This document shows, piece after piece, positions 39,815-51,585 of a stretch of 64,000 nt of DNA. The stretch comes from Mycolicibacterium neoaurum ATCC 25795. Its GTDB lineage: Bacteria > Actinomycetota > Actinomycetes > Mycobacteriales > Mycobacteriaceae. Position numbers and translations under genes: made by a program. Location: contig NZ_JMDW01000008.1 in NCBI RefSeq assembly GCF_000691525.1, forward strand, positions 806,001 through 870,000. Reading direction: 5' to 3'. How positions within the stretch are numbered: the stretch's first letter is position 1; each line of letters starts with the position of its first letter. The notes under the pieces were generated by a model that saw nothing but the letters and a program-made list of their open reading frames with translations, was not told the DNA's origin and ran no database searches.

Positions 39815-40492
39815 ATGTCAACGAATTCCGTGCAATCTGATCGCTCGACCATGGTCATGGACGACCGGGAAGATACCCCTGACGCGCCGGCCATGAACGC
39901 CGAAGTCGTGGTCAAGGGCCGAAATGTCGAGGTACCTGAGCACTTCCGCATCTACGTCGCGGAGAAGCTGGCTCGGCTCGAACGTTTCGACAAGACCATC
40001 TACCTTTTCGATGTCGAGCTCGACCATGAACGCAACCGCCGTCAGCGCAAGAACTGCCAGCACGTCGAGATCACCGCGCGCGGCCGCGGACCCGTGGTGC
40101 GCGGTGAGGCGTGTGCCGACAGCTTCTATGCCGCGCTGGAGTCGGCGGCCAACAAACTCGAGGCACGGTTGCGCCGGACGAAGGACCGCCGCAAGATCCA
40201 CTACGGCGACAAGACGCCGGTGTCGCTGCACGAGGCCACCGCGACGCTGCCGCCCGAAGAGGCGCCCGCAGCTCCTGACCCGTTCTCCATCGATCCCGCC
40301 GACTTCCACGAGCCCGGCCGCATCGTGCGAACCAAGACCCACGAGTCCACCCCGATGAGCGTCGATGACGCGCTCTACGAGATGGAGCTCGTCGGACATG
40401 ATTTCTTCCTCTTCCACGACAAGGAGTCGGACCGGCCCACGGTGGTCTACCGCAGGCACGCCTACGACTACGGTCTGATCCGGTTGGCCTGA
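39815..40492 (+). CDS. hpf: Long-form ribosome hibernation factor
   Basis: A 225-residue two-domain hibernation factor that binds and inactivates ribosomes in stasis. The N-terminal domain begins near [18 protein letters not shown], and the long-form C-terminal domain carries [21 protein letters not shown] and [15 protein letters not shown] 39815 is chosen; the open frame extends further upstream with less conserved sequence, and ATG 39851 is also possible. A 292-bp gap upstream holds only a short hairpin (39770-39786). It corresponds to Rv3241c. Confidence 0.93.
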   Translation: MSTNSVQSDRSTMVMDDREDTPDAPAMNAEVVVKGRNVEVPEHFRIYVAEKLARLERFDKTIYLFDVELDHERNRRQRKNCQHVEITARGRGPVVRGEACADSFYAALESAANKLEARLRRTKDRRKIHYGDKTPVSLHEATATLPPEEAPAAPDPFSIDPADFHEPGRIVRTKTHESTPMSVDDALYEMELVGHDFFLFHDKESDRPTVVYRRHAYDYGLIRLA

Positions 40493-40519
40493 TCCGACCC
40501 GCCTGACCAGCTGTCCGCA

Positions 40520-40550
40520 CGAGCCCCCGGCCGATCCGGCCGGGGGCTCG
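40520..40550. terminator. Hairpin terminator after hpf
   Basis: A perfect 14-bp stem (CGAGCCCCCGGCCG and its complement) around a 3-nt ATC loop lies 28 bases after the hpf stop. There is no U tract. It separates hpf from secA1. Confidence 0.75.
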
Positions 40551-40685
40551 GTGCATGTACGGACCGACGTCGGCCGACACTCATGTGGACACCAGGGACG
40601 CTTTCAAGGGGGCTGCCAGAACGGTCGCCTACGATGGAACGGGCCCATTGGCCGTCCAGATTCGTCAACCCACAGGGGAAATAGC

Positions 40686-43478
<2,793 letters not shown>

Positions 43479-43481
43479 CAC

Positions 43482-43979
43482 TCAGCCGATCTGCAGCGCG
43501 ACCAGCTGCCAGCGGCCGGCGACGATCTCGACCCGTGCCGCGATCGCCCGCACCCGGGGGCCCCGGGTGTAGGTCGCGAACACCTCGGCCGCCGTCACCG
43601 CGGTCGCAGTCCCTTCGACGATGCTGCGCAACCGGATTCGCCGCAGTATCGCGGTGGGCCCGGCCTGCGGCGAGCGAGCCAGTGAGCCGACGGCGTCGAT
43701 GAGCGCCGGGGTGAGCAGGCCGCGCAACTGGGTCGTCGGTCTGCGTCGATCCAGCACCTCCAGGACCCGCCGCAACGCCGCATCGGTGAAGACGGCGGCC
43801 GCGGTCGGAGCGGGTGGTTCACCGGTGATCGCCGGTGGACTGAGTTGGCGCGGTGTCCGACGTCGTGGCGTGCCGATCGTGGGTTGACGATGGTGTGGTC
43901 CGCCGTGCGGCGGTGGCTCATAATCGATGATCGGCGTGGTCACCACCGGATGTGGGCGGTGCTGCGGGATGGATGTCAC
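43482..43979 (-). CDS. Rv3235 family protein
   Basis: A 165-residue protein rich in Pro, Arg and Ala in its first 60 residues, followed by a compact domain (AALRRVLEVLDRRRPTTQL, RVRAIAARVE). Function unknown; such Rv3235-like domains are widespread in Actinobacteria next to secA. GTG 43979 is favoured by GGAG five bases upstream; the frame stays open for 38 more codons. It ends three bases from the secA1 stop on the opposite strand. Confidence 0.8.
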   Translation of the reverse strand: MTSIPQHRPHPVVTTPIIDYEPPPHGGPHHRQPTIGTPRRRTPRQLSPPAITGEPPAPTAAAVFTDAALRRVLEVLDRRRPTTQLRGLLTPALIDAVGSLARSPQAGPTAILRRIRLRSIVEGTATAVTAAEVFATYTRGPRVRAIAARVEIVAGRWQLVALQIG

Positions 43980-44162
43980 ACATACTCCAGCGGGCAGGAT
44001 CGGATACGGCAATTGCTGGAGGGGACAGGCATATTGATGATCCCACGCGGCGCGCACACCACCGCGCAGTAAATGGTGGTGCCGGGTGAACACCCGCGAT
44101 GCGCGGATATGCGCTGTGCCGCTACGGTGGCGGTGACATCAAGCAAGGGGGTCCGCGTCGCG

Positions 44163-45572
44163 ATGGTGACCAGGTTGTCGGCATCGGACGCGGCGTTCTT
44201 CGGTCTGGAGAACAGTTCCACGCCGATGTACGTCGGATCGCTGTCGATCGTGCGCAAACCGCGCGGTGGGCTCGGCTACGAGACGCTGCTGGCCACCGTC
44301 GAGCAGCGGTTGCCCCAGATACCGCGCTACCGGCAGAAGGTGCGTGCGGTGCCGTTCGGACTGGCCCGGCCGGTCTGGATCGACGATGACGATTTCGACA
44401 TCACCTACCACGTCCGGCGCTCGGCACTGCCCTCGCCGGGCAGCGATGCCCAGTTACACGACCTCATTGCCAGGATCGGCTCCCGGCCCCTGGACGCATC
44501 ACGTCCGCTCTGGGAGATGTATCTGATCGAAGGGCTGGCCCGCAACCGGATCGCCATCTACACCAAATCGCACCAGGCGCTGGTCAATGGCATGTCGGCG
44601 TTGGAGATCGGGCACGTCATCGCCGATCGCACCCAGAAACCGCCGGAGTTCGGGGAGGACATCTGGATTCCGGCTCGGGAGCCCGGTGGGGGCCAACTGC
44701 TCGCCGGCGCCGTGGGGGAGTGGATCACGCGGCCGACCGCCCAGGCCGCGGCGTTGCGGTCCTCGGTCCAGGAGACGATCACCAATGTCGGCGCCCTCGT
44801 CGATATCGGCCGCCGGGTGGCGGAGGTGGCGCGCACCGTCGCACGCGGCACGGCGCCGAGCAGCCCGCTGAACACCACGGTGTCGCGCAACCGGCGCCTG
44901 GCAGTGGCCGCGCACGCGTTGGAGGATTATCGCGATCTGCGAGCCCGGTACGACTGCGATGTCAACGATGTGGTGCTGGCGGTGGTGGCCGGTGCGTTGC
45001 GCAACTGGTTGCTCTCCCGCGGTGAGCCGGTCAATGCCACCTCCACGGTGCGGGCGATGGCGCCCAACTCGGTGTATCCCGACGGGGAGATCGACTCGGA
45101 CGGGCCCGGTCAGGCGATCAGCGAGGTTTCGCCGTTCCTGGTCGATCTGCCGGTCGGCGAGGGCAACGCGGTGGTGCGGCTCTCCCAGATCGCACATGCC
45201 ACCGAGTCGTACTCCAGCGCCGCCAGCCTGGTGGACGCCCGCACCATCGTGACGCTGTCGGGGTTCGCCCCACCGACGCTGCACGCGATGGGCATCCGGG
45301 TCGCCACCAGCTTCTCGGCTCGCCAGTTCAATTTGCTGATCACCAATGTGCCCGGAGCGCAGCGGCAGATGTACATCGCGGGCGCAAAACTTCTTGAGAC
45401 CTATGCCGTCCCGCCGCTTCTCGCCAACCAAGTTCTTGCCATCGCTGTGACCTCGTATAACGGCATGCTCTACTTCGGGATCAACGCCGATCGGGACGCC
45501 ATGAGCGATGTCGATGTGCTGCCGCTGTTGCTTCGCGAATCCCTCGACGAGCTTCTTGAGGCCGGTCGTTAG
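44163..45572 (+). CDS. WS/DGAT family acyltransferase (Tgs3-like)
   Basis: A 469-residue protein of the wax ester synthase/diacylglycerol acyltransferase family. It begins with the mycobacterial MVTRLSASDAAFF and ends with the C-terminal domain including LLITNVPGAQR. The catalytic HHxxxDG is degenerate, SHQALVNG: one His is kept and Asp is replaced by Asn, so triacylglycerol synthase activity may be low. In M. tuberculosis the gene is split into Rv3234c (tgs3) and Rv3233c; here it is whole. ATG 44163 follows AGGGGGT. Confidence 0.87.
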   Translation: MVTRLSASDAAFFGLENSSTPMYVGSLSIVRKPRGGLGYETLLATVEQRLPQIPRYRQKVRAVPFGLARPVWIDDDDFDITYHVRRSALPSPGSDAQLHDLIARIGSRPLDASRPLWEMYLIEGLARNRIAIYTKSHQALVNGMSALEIGHVIADRTQKPPEFGEDIWIPAREPGGGQLLAGAVGEWITRPTAQAAALRSSVQETITNVGALVDIGRRVAEVARTVARGTAPSSPLNTTVSRNRRLAVAAHALEDYRDLRARYDCDVNDVVLAVVAGALRNWLLSRGEPVNATSTVRAMAPNSVYPDGEIDSDGPGQAISEVSPFLVDLPVGEGNAVVRLSQIAHATESYSSAASLVDARTIVTLSGFAPPTLHAMGIRVATSFSARQFNLLITNVPGAQRQMYIAGAKLLETYAVPPLLANQVLAIAVTSYNGMLYFGINADRDAMSDVDVLPLLLRESLDELLEAGR

Positions 45573-45616
45573 CGGAGTTGACGAAGTTGCCCCGCGCGGT
45601 ATCTGATGGATCAACC

Positions 45617-47395
45617 ATGCCTGATACCGATAGCCACGATACGAAACCAGACAAGCGCGACGTCATACCTCATCCCGTCCTGGACGTTCCGATCGACGAG
45701 GACGCGCTGACCAACAAACGCAACCTCGATTGGTACGTCTTCGGTATCACCGCGGTGATCGCGGTGGCATTCCTGATCTGGGGCTTCGTCGACACCGACG
45801 GGCTTGCCACGGTGTCGGGAGACGCCCTTGGCTGGGTGCTCACGAACGCGGGCTGGCTGTTCACGTTGGTGGCTTCGGGCTTCGTCCTGTTCGTGCTGTG
45901 GATCGCGCTGGGGCGGTTCGGCAACATCCCGCTGGGCCGTGACGACGAGGAGCCAGAGTTCCGCACGGTGTCCTGGATCGCCATGATGTTCAGCGCCGGT
46001 ATGGGTATCGGCCTGATGTTCTTCGGCGTCGCCGAACCGCTGTCGCATCTGGTGACCCCGCCGCCGGGAACAGGTCCCGAGGGCACCGAAGCGGCCCAGA
46101 ACGCTGTGCAGACGGCGATGGCCACCACGCTCTTTCACTGGACCCTGCACCCCTGGGCCATCTACGCCGTCGTCGGTCTTGCCATCGCCTACGGCGTCTA
46201 CCGCAAGGGTCGCTTCCAGCTGATCAGCGCGGCGTTCGAACCCTTGATCGGGGACCGGGCCAACGGCGGGCTGGGCAAGGTCATCGACATGCTCGCGATC
46301 TTCGCGACGCTGTTCGGATCGGCCGCCTCGCTCGGTCTCGGCGCATTGCAGATTCGCAGCGGTCTGCAGATCGTGGCGGGTATCGGGGAAACCGGCAACG
46401 CCATCCTGATCGGCATCATCGCGATCCTGACCTGTGCGTTCGTGCTGTCCGCCGTGTCCGGGGTGGCCCGCGGCATCCAGTGGCTGTCGAATATCAACAT
46501 GGTGCTGGCGCTGGTGCTCGCGCTGTTCGTGTTCATCGTCGGGCCGACGATCTTCATGCTCAACCTCCTGCCCACCGCGATCGGCAGCTACTTCCAGGAT
46601 CTGGCGATGATGGCCGCGCGCACCGGAGCCGAGGGCGCCGAGACCGAGGCCTGGCTGGGTAGCTGGACCGTCTTCTACTGGGCGTGGTGGATCTCCTGGA
46701 CCCCGTTCGTCGGCATGTTCATCGCGCGTATCTCACGGGGCCGCACGATCCGTCAGTTCGTCACCGGCGTCCTGCTGGCGCCCAGCCTGGTCTCGCTGGC
46801 GTGGTTCTGCATCTTCGGCGGCGCCGCGATAGCCGCCCAGCGTGACGGCAAGGATCTTGCCGGTGAGGGTTCGGTCGAGGCACAGCTGTTCGGACTGCTC
46901 AGTGACTATCCCTTCGCGACCGTGTCGACCATCGTCGTGATGGCACTTGTCGCGATCTTCTTCATCTCCGGCGCGGATTCGGCCTCGTTGGTCATGGGGT
47001 CGCTGTCCGAGCGCGGCACCATCGAGCCGAGCCGGAAGACCGTGATCTTCTGGGGTATCGCGACCGGCGCGGTCGCGGCGGTGATGTTGTTGGCCGGCGG
47101 TTCGGATGCGTTGACCGGTTTGCAGTCGATCACCATCGTGGCCGCGTTGCCGTTCGTGGTGGTGATGATCGGGCTGTCGATAGCGCTGGTCAAGGATCTG
47201 CGTCAGGACCCCCTGATGGTGCGTCGTCAGTACGCGGTCGAAGCCGTGCACTCTGCGGTGATCGCCGGCGTGACCCAGCACGGTGACGATTTCGTCCTCG
47301 CCGTCCAGAAGGACCCCGATGCCGACGGTAAGTCGGAGTCGACGGGGACGGCGCCGACCGAGACGGCAGCGTCGGACGGCGGCGCCGAGCGTTAG
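45617..47395 (+). CDS. BCCT family betaine/choline transporter
   Basis: A 592-residue transporter of the betaine/carnitine/choline family with 12 hydrophobic helices and charged ends. The glycine-rich GMGIGLMFFG segment resembles sodium-coupled BetP rather than the proton-coupled form, and FYWAWWISWTPFVGMFIARISRGRTIRQF is in part the family signature. The C-terminal 60 residues are polar and could sense osmotic state. ATG 45617 is chosen; TTG 45578 is possible. Probably imports glycine betaine under osmotic stress. Confidence 0.9.
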   Translation: MPDTDSHDTKPDKRDVIPHPVLDVPIDEDALTNKRNLDWYVFGITAVIAVAFLIWGFVDTDGLATVSGDALGWVLTNAGWLFTLVASGFVLFVLWIALGRFGNIPLGRDDEEPEFRTVSWIAMMFSAGMGIGLMFFGVAEPLSHLVTPPPGTGPEGTEAAQNAVQTAMATTLFHWTLHPWAIYAVVGLAIAYGVYRKGRFQLISAAFEPLIGDRANGGLGKVIDMLAIFATLFGSAASLGLGALQIRSGLQIVAGIGETGNAILIGIIAILTCAFVLSAVSGVARGIQWLSNINMVLALVLALFVFIVGPTIFMLNLLPTAIGSYFQDLAMMAARTGAEGAETEAWLGSWTVFYWAWWISWTPFVGMFIARISRGRTIRQFVTGVLLAPSLVSLAWFCIFGGAAIAAQRDGKDLAGEGSVEAQLFGLLSDYPFATVSTIVVMALVAIFFISGADSASLVMGSLSERGTIEPSRKTVIFWGIATGAVAAVMLLAGGSDALTGLQSITIVAALPFVVVMIGLSIALVKDLRQDPLMVRRQYAVEAVHSAVIAGVTQHGDDFVLAVQKDPDADGKSESTGTAPTETAASDGGAER

Positions 47396-47398
47396 TCT
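47393..47398 (+). promoter_or_regulatory. Leaderless -10 box (TAGTCT) of DUF6912 gene
   Basis: TAGTCT starts on the BCCT stop codon and ends 6 nt before GTG 47405. Confidence 0.4.
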
Positions 47399-47404
47399 CG
47401 GCGG

Positions 47405-47905
47405 GTGCGTGTCTACATACCGGCGACCCTGCCGATGCTGACGCAGCTGGTCACCGACCGGCTGATCCATGCCCGCAGCGGCACCGCATTCGCGGTCACA
47501 CCGACGCTGCGGGAGGCCTATTCCAAGGGTGACGACGAGGAGTTGGCCGAGGTTGCCCTTGCCGATGCCGCCTTGGCCTCGCTTCGGTTGCTGGCCGGTG
47601 AGCAGGGCGACGGCGCCGCACCGCCGCGGCGTGCGGTGCTGGTCGCCGATGTGGAGGGTGCGACGGTCCGGCCCGATCTCGACGATGCCGTGGTCAGGCT
47701 GGCCGGTCCGGTCGCGATCGAGGATATCGTCGCAGCGTATGTGGACAATTCCGGGGCCGAACCCGCGGTGCTCAAGGCCATCGAGGTGATCGACGAGGCG
47801 GATCTCGGCGATGAGGACGCGGAGTTGGCCGTCGGCGATGCCCAGGATCACGACCTCGCCTGGTACGCGCCGCAGGAGTTGCCATTCCTGCTCGAGCTGT
47901 TGTGA
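47405..47905 (+). CDS. DUF6912 family protein (Rv3231c-like)
   Basis: A 166-residue soluble acidic protein of unknown function, beginning VRVYIPATLPML and ending DLAWYAPQELPFLLELL. It has no signal, helix or cysteine motif that points to a role. GTG 47405 is 9 bases after the BCCT gene with a -10-like box 6 nt upstream. In M. tuberculosis it lies beside the Rv3230c-desA3 pair as here. Confidence 0.85.
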   Translation: MRVYIPATLPMLTQLVTDRLIHARSGTAFAVTPTLREAYSKGDDEELAEVALADAALASLRLLAGEQGDGAAPPRRAVLVADVEGATVRPDLDDAVVRLAGPVAIEDIVAAYVDNSGAEPAVLKAIEVIDEADLGDEDAELAVGDAQDHDLAWYAPQELPFLLELL

Positions 47906-47959
47906 CGTAGATCGCTGCGCAAGACAGATCTCCGGTCTGCAAAGTTCTGTACGGGCGCG

Positions 47960-47981
47960 TAACTTACGGTACCGTAGGTTA
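47960..47981. promoter_or_regulatory. Palindromic operator upstream of Rv3230c-like reductase
   Basis: A 22-bp near-palindrome (TAACTTACGGTACCGTAGGTTA) with one symmetric mismatch pair lies 26 bases before GTG 48008. Almost the same sequence occurs before desA3 at 49207, so one regulator probably controls both genes. Confidence 0.7.
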
Positions 47982-48007
47982 GCCGCGGACGTGAGGAGCA
48001 ACAGGCA

Positions 48008-49174
48008 GTGGCCAAGAATGAAATCAAGGTCTCGGCCAAGGTCGCCGACACCGTGCGCCCGACGATCGCCGGCGCGGACCGGCATCGTGGCTGGCATGCC
48101 TTGCGGACCATCGCAGGCCGCATCACCACGCCGCTGTTGCCCGACGATTACCTGAAGCTGGCCAACCCGCTGTGGTCGGCCCGCGAGCTTCGCGGCCGGG
48201 TTGTCGAGGTGCGCCGGGAGACGGTCGATTCGGCGACCCTGGTCATCAAGCCAGGCTGGGGTTTCTCCTTCGACTACGCGCCGGGACAGTACATCGGGAT
48301 CGGCCTGCTGGTCGACGGTCGCTGGCGTTGGCGGTCCTACTCGTTGACCTCGGCTCCCGTGCGCGGCGACCGGCAGGCGGGCGTCGGCTCGCGCGGTCCG
48401 CGCACCATCACCATCACGGTCAAGGCGATGCCCGAGGGCTTTCTGTCGACCCACCTGGTCGGCGGCGTCGCACCGGGCACCATCGTGCGGCTGGCCGCCC
48501 CGCAGGGAAATTTCGTCATGCCGGATCCGGCCCCGGCCAAGGTGCTGTTCCTGACGGCGGGTTCGGGTATCACCCCGGTCATGTCGATGCTGCGCACCCT
48601 GGTCCGCCACGATCAGATCACCGACATCGTGCACGTGCACTCGGCTCCGACCGAGGCCGATGTCATGTTCGCCGGTGAGCTCAAGGAGCTCCATGATGCC
48701 CACCCGGGTTATCGGATGCAGCTGCGCACCACCCGGACCGAGGGCCGGCTCGACCTTTCCCGTCTCGACGAGGTCGTGCCGGATTGGCGCGAGCGGCAGG
48801 CCTGGGCGTGCGGGCCGGAGGCCATGCTCGACGATGCCGAGCGGGTGTGGACCGAGGCCGGTATCGCCGGCGGCCTGCACCTGGAGCGGTTCGCCGTCTC
48901 GCGGGCGGCGCCGCACGGCACCGGTGGAACGGTCACCTTCGAGCGCAGTGGCAAGACGGTGACCGCGGATGCCGCCACCTCGCTGATGGAGGCCGGCGAA
49001 GGCGCGGGTATCCAGATGCCATTCGGATGTCGGATGGGTATCTGTCAGTCCTGTGTCGTCGGCCTGGTTGATGGGCATGTCCGTGATCTGCGCACCGGTG
49101 TGGAGCACGAGCCGGGTTCGCGGGTGCAGACCTGCGTCTCCGCGGCATCGGGCGACTGCACGTTGGACGCATAG
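48008..49174 (+). CDS. Ferredoxin reductase-type oxidoreductase (Rv3230c-like, DesA3 partner)
   Basis: A 388-residue electron donor with a FAD domain ([11 protein letters not shown]), a NAD(P)H domain ([23 protein letters not shown]) and a C-terminal plant-type 2Fe-2S domain (CRMGICQSC plus a later Cys). It would pass electrons from NADPH to the desaturase encoded next. GTG 48008 follows GAGGAGC. The palindrome at 47960 suggests repression by a TetR-like protein. It corresponds to Rv3230c. Confidence 0.93.
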   Translation: MAKNEIKVSAKVADTVRPTIAGADRHRGWHALRTIAGRITTPLLPDDYLKLANPLWSARELRGRVVEVRRETVDSATLVIKPGWGFSFDYAPGQYIGIGLLVDGRWRWRSYSLTSAPVRGDRQAGVGSRGPRTITITVKAMPEGFLSTHLVGGVAPGTIVRLAAPQGNFVMPDPAPAKVLFLTAGSGITPVMSMLRTLVRHDQITDIVHVHSAPTEADVMFAGELKELHDAHPGYRMQLRTTRTEGRLDLSRLDEVVPDWRERQAWACGPEAMLDDAERVWTEAGIAGGLHLERFAVSRAAPHGTGGTVTFERSGKTVTADAATSLMEAGEGAGIQMPFGCRMGICQSCVVGLVDGHVRDLRTGVEHEPGSRVQTCVSAASGDCTLDA

Positions 49175-49206
49175 ATCTTTTTGGTCGCATAGCTTTTACT
49201 GACTAG

Positions 49207-49243
49207 TAACCTACGGTGCCGTAGGTTACGCTACCGTAGTAAC
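49207..49243. promoter_or_regulatory. Palindromic operator upstream of desA3
   Basis: From 49206 to 49229 two 11-base arms, GTAACCTACGG and CCGTAGGTTAC, are exact inverted repeats around a central TG. A further half-site CTACCGTAGTAACC overlaps at 49231-49244. It matches the element at 47960 and lies shortly before the GGAAGGAGGG ribosome site of desA3. Confidence 0.75.
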
Positions 49244-49263
49244 CGGAAGGAGGGCCGAACGCC

Positions 49264-50517
49264 ATGGCAGTAACCGACGTACCGGAATTCGCGCATCTCA
49301 CCGAGGCGGATATCGAAGCGCTGGGTGCAGAACTGGACGCGATCCGTCAGGACATCGAAGACTCGCGTGGCGCCGACGACGCCCGCTACATCCGCCGGAC
49401 CATCGCCTTCCAGCGGGGTCTGGATCTCACCGGCCGGCTGCTGTTGGCGGCCAGCTCCAAGCGGTTCTTCTGGTGGGCGGGGGCATCGACCCTCGGCGTG
49501 GCCAAGATCATCGAGAACATGGAGATCGGCCACAACGTCATGCACGGCCAGTGGGACTGGATGAACGATCCCGAGATTCACTCCTCCTCGTGGGAGTGGG
49601 ACATGGGCGGGGCGTCCAAGCACTGGCGATTCACCCACAACTTCATGCATCACAAGTACACCAACATCCTCGGCATGGACGACGATGTGGGCTACGGCCT
49701 CATCCGCGTCACCAGGGATGCCAGGTGGAAGCCGATGAACGTCTTCAATCTGCTGTTCAACACGGCGCTGATGTCGTTGTTCGAATGGGGAGTCGGCTTG
49801 CAGCACTTGGAGATCGGCAAGATCTTCAAGGGGCGCGACGACCGCGCGGCAACGATGGTCCGGATGAAGGAGTTCGGCGTCAAGGCCGGACATCAGATCG
49901 CCAAGGACTACGTGTTGTGGCCCGCGCTGACCTCGCTGTCTCCCGGTGCGACCTACAAGTCGACGATGCGGGCCAACTTCTTGGCCAACATCATCCGCAA
50001 CGTATGGGCCAACGCGGTCATCTTCTGCGGGCATTTCCCCGACGGCGCGGAGAAGTTCACCAAGACCGACATGGTCGGCGAGACCCGCGGCCAGTGGTAC
50101 CTGCGCCAGATGTTGGGCAGCGCCAATTTCGACAACGGCCCGGTGCTGCGCTTCATGAGCGGCAACCTGTGCCACCAGATCGAACATCACCTGTTCCCCG
50201 ATCTGCCGAGCAACCGGTACTACGACATCTCGATCAAGGTGCGGGCGCTGTGCGAGAAGTACGACCTGCCCTACACCACCGGACCGTTCCTGGTGCAGTA
50301 CGGCAAGGCCTGGCGCACCATCGCCAAGCTGTCGCTGCCGGACAAGTACCTCAAGGACACCCGGGACAACGCGCCGGAGACCCGCAGCGAGCGGATGTTC
50401 GAGGAGCTTGAAGGCTTCGGCGGCGTCGATCCGGTCACCGGCAAGCGTCGTGGCCTGAAGTCGGCGATCGCCGCTGTCCGCGGCGGTGGATGGCGTAAGC
50501 AAAAAGCCGCCGCCTGA
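49264..50517 (+). CDS. desA3: Membrane acyl-CoA delta-9 desaturase DesA3
   Basis: A 417-residue di-iron membrane desaturase that makes oleic acid from stearoyl-CoA. The three histidine boxes are clear: GHNVMHGQWDW, HNFMHHKYTN and HQIEHHLFPD. Hydrophobic segments lie between them. ATG 49264 has a strong ribosome site. It is 89 bases after its reductase but separated from it by its own palindrome, so it may be transcribed both with and without the reductase. It corresponds to Rv3229c. Confidence 0.95.
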   Translation: MAVTDVPEFAHLTEADIEALGAELDAIRQDIEDSRGADDARYIRRTIAFQRGLDLTGRLLLAASSKRFFWWAGASTLGVAKIIENMEIGHNVMHGQWDWMNDPEIHSSSWEWDMGGASKHWRFTHNFMHHKYTNILGMDDDVGYGLIRVTRDARWKPMNVFNLLFNTALMSLFEWGVGLQHLEIGKIFKGRDDRAATMVRMKEFGVKAGHQIAKDYVLWPALTSLSPGATYKSTMRANFLANIIRNVWANAVIFCGHFPDGAEKFTKTDMVGETRGQWYLRQMLGSANFDNGPVLRFMSGNLCHQIEHHLFPDLPSNRYYDISIKVRALCEKYDLPYTTGPFLVQYGKAWRTIAKLSLPDKYLKDTRDNAPETRSERMFEELEGFGGVDPVTGKRRGLKSAIAAVRGGGWRKQKAAA

Positions 50518-50528
50518 GCTTCACCCCC

Positions 50529-50573
50529 AACCGCGAGCGTGCGTGTCTGCACCAAGACACGCCGCTCGCGGTT
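50529..50573. terminator. Hairpin between desA3 and rsgA
   Basis: AACCGCGAGCG pairs with CGCTCGCGGTT, then after a small internal loop CGTGTCT pairs with AGACACG around a 6-nt loop. A third related half (CGCTCGCGG) follows at about 50587. It lies 11 bases after desA3 and just before the convergent rsgA stop; likely a bidirectional terminator, possibly a dispersed palindromic element. Confidence 0.65.
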
Positions 50574-50598
50574 CTGCGTTCACGCGCGCTCGCGGTGT

Positions 50599-51585
50599 TC
50601 AGTACCCCGCTTCGCCCAGGGTGACCAGCAGTCGACGCGCCGCGGCCACCCGCGCCGCCGCCGGACCGGTCAGCGTGTCCAACGCGCACTCGGGGTCGGC
50701 GGGAGGCCCGAGATGTCCGCAGCCGCGGGGGCAATCATCCACGGCCGCAGCGAGATCCGAGAAAGACGCGACGACGTCATCGGGTTTGACGTGGGCGAGG
50801 CCGAACGACCGGATGCCCGGTGTGTCGATCACCCATCCCGATTCCCGCAGCGGCAGGGCAACCGACTGGGTGGACGTGTGCCGCCCCTTGCCGACGCCGG
50901 TCACCGACCCCGTGGCCCGGTCCGCATCGGGCACAAGACGATTCACCAGCGTGGACTTGCCGACCCCGGAATGCCCGAGCAGCACCGTCACCTTGCCCGC
51001 CAATAGCGGTGCCACCACATCCAGCGGATCGTCGCGGCCCGCCGTCACCACCTGTAGATCCAGATCGGCGAACTGGGCCGCGAACTCCACGGGAGAGGCC
51101 AGATCGGACTTGGTCAGACACAGGATGGGGATCAGTCCGCCGGTGAATGCCGCGATCAGGGCGCGTTCGACGAACCCGGTGCGCGGCGGCGGGTCGGCCA
51201 GGGCCACCACGATCAACAGCTGATCGGCGTTGGCCACCACCACCCGCTCGGTCGGGTCGGTGTCATCGGCCGTGCGCCGCAACACCGTTCGCCGCTCGGC
51301 GCGACGGATGATGCGGGCCAGCGTGTCCGGTCGACCGGATACGTCGCCGACGATGCCGACCTCGTCGCCGACGACGATAGGGGTCCGGCCGAGTTCACGG
51401 GCCCGCATCGCGGTGACGTTGCGGTGCGGGTCACCACCGAGCGCGCAGCCCCATCGGCCACGGTCGACGGTGACGACCATGGCGTCCTCGGCGTCGGCGT
51501 GTTCGGGCCGGGTCTTGGTGCGCGGACGCGAACCCTTGCCCGGGCGGACCCGGACATCGGACTCGTCGTACTCGCGCGACTTCAC
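50599..51585 (-). CDS. rsgA: Ribosome small-subunit GTPase RsgA
   Basis: A 328-residue circularly permuted GTPase for late 30S assembly. The motif order G4 (TKSD), G1 (GHSGVGKST), G3 (DTPG) is visible, followed by the C-terminal zinc site DCPRGCGH...PEC. GTG 51585 overlaps the aroA stop (GTGA), so it is coupled to aroA; the open frame continues upstream into aroA. It corresponds to Rv3228. Confidence 0.94.
   Translation of the reverse strand: MKSREYDESDVRVRPGKGSRPRTKTRPEHADAEDAMVVTVDRGRWGCALGGDPHRNVTAMRARELGRTPIVVGDEVGIVGDVSGRPDTLARIIRRAERRTVLRRTADDTDPTERVVVANADQLLIVVALADPPPRTGFVERALIAAFTGGLIPILCLTKSDLASPVEFAAQFADLDLQVVTAGRDDPLDVVAPLLAGKVTVLLGHSGVGKSTLVNRLVPDADRATGSVTGVGKGRHTSTQSVALPLRESGWVIDTPGIRSFGLAHVKPDDVVASFSDLAAAVDDCPRGCGHLGPPADPECALDTLTGPAAARVAAARRLLVTLGEAGY

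Noticed and set aside
46733..49108. A 791-codon minus-strand open frame
   Set aside because: It is antisense to the BCCT, DUF6912 and reductase genes, all of which have clear motifs, and has no recognisable fold itself.
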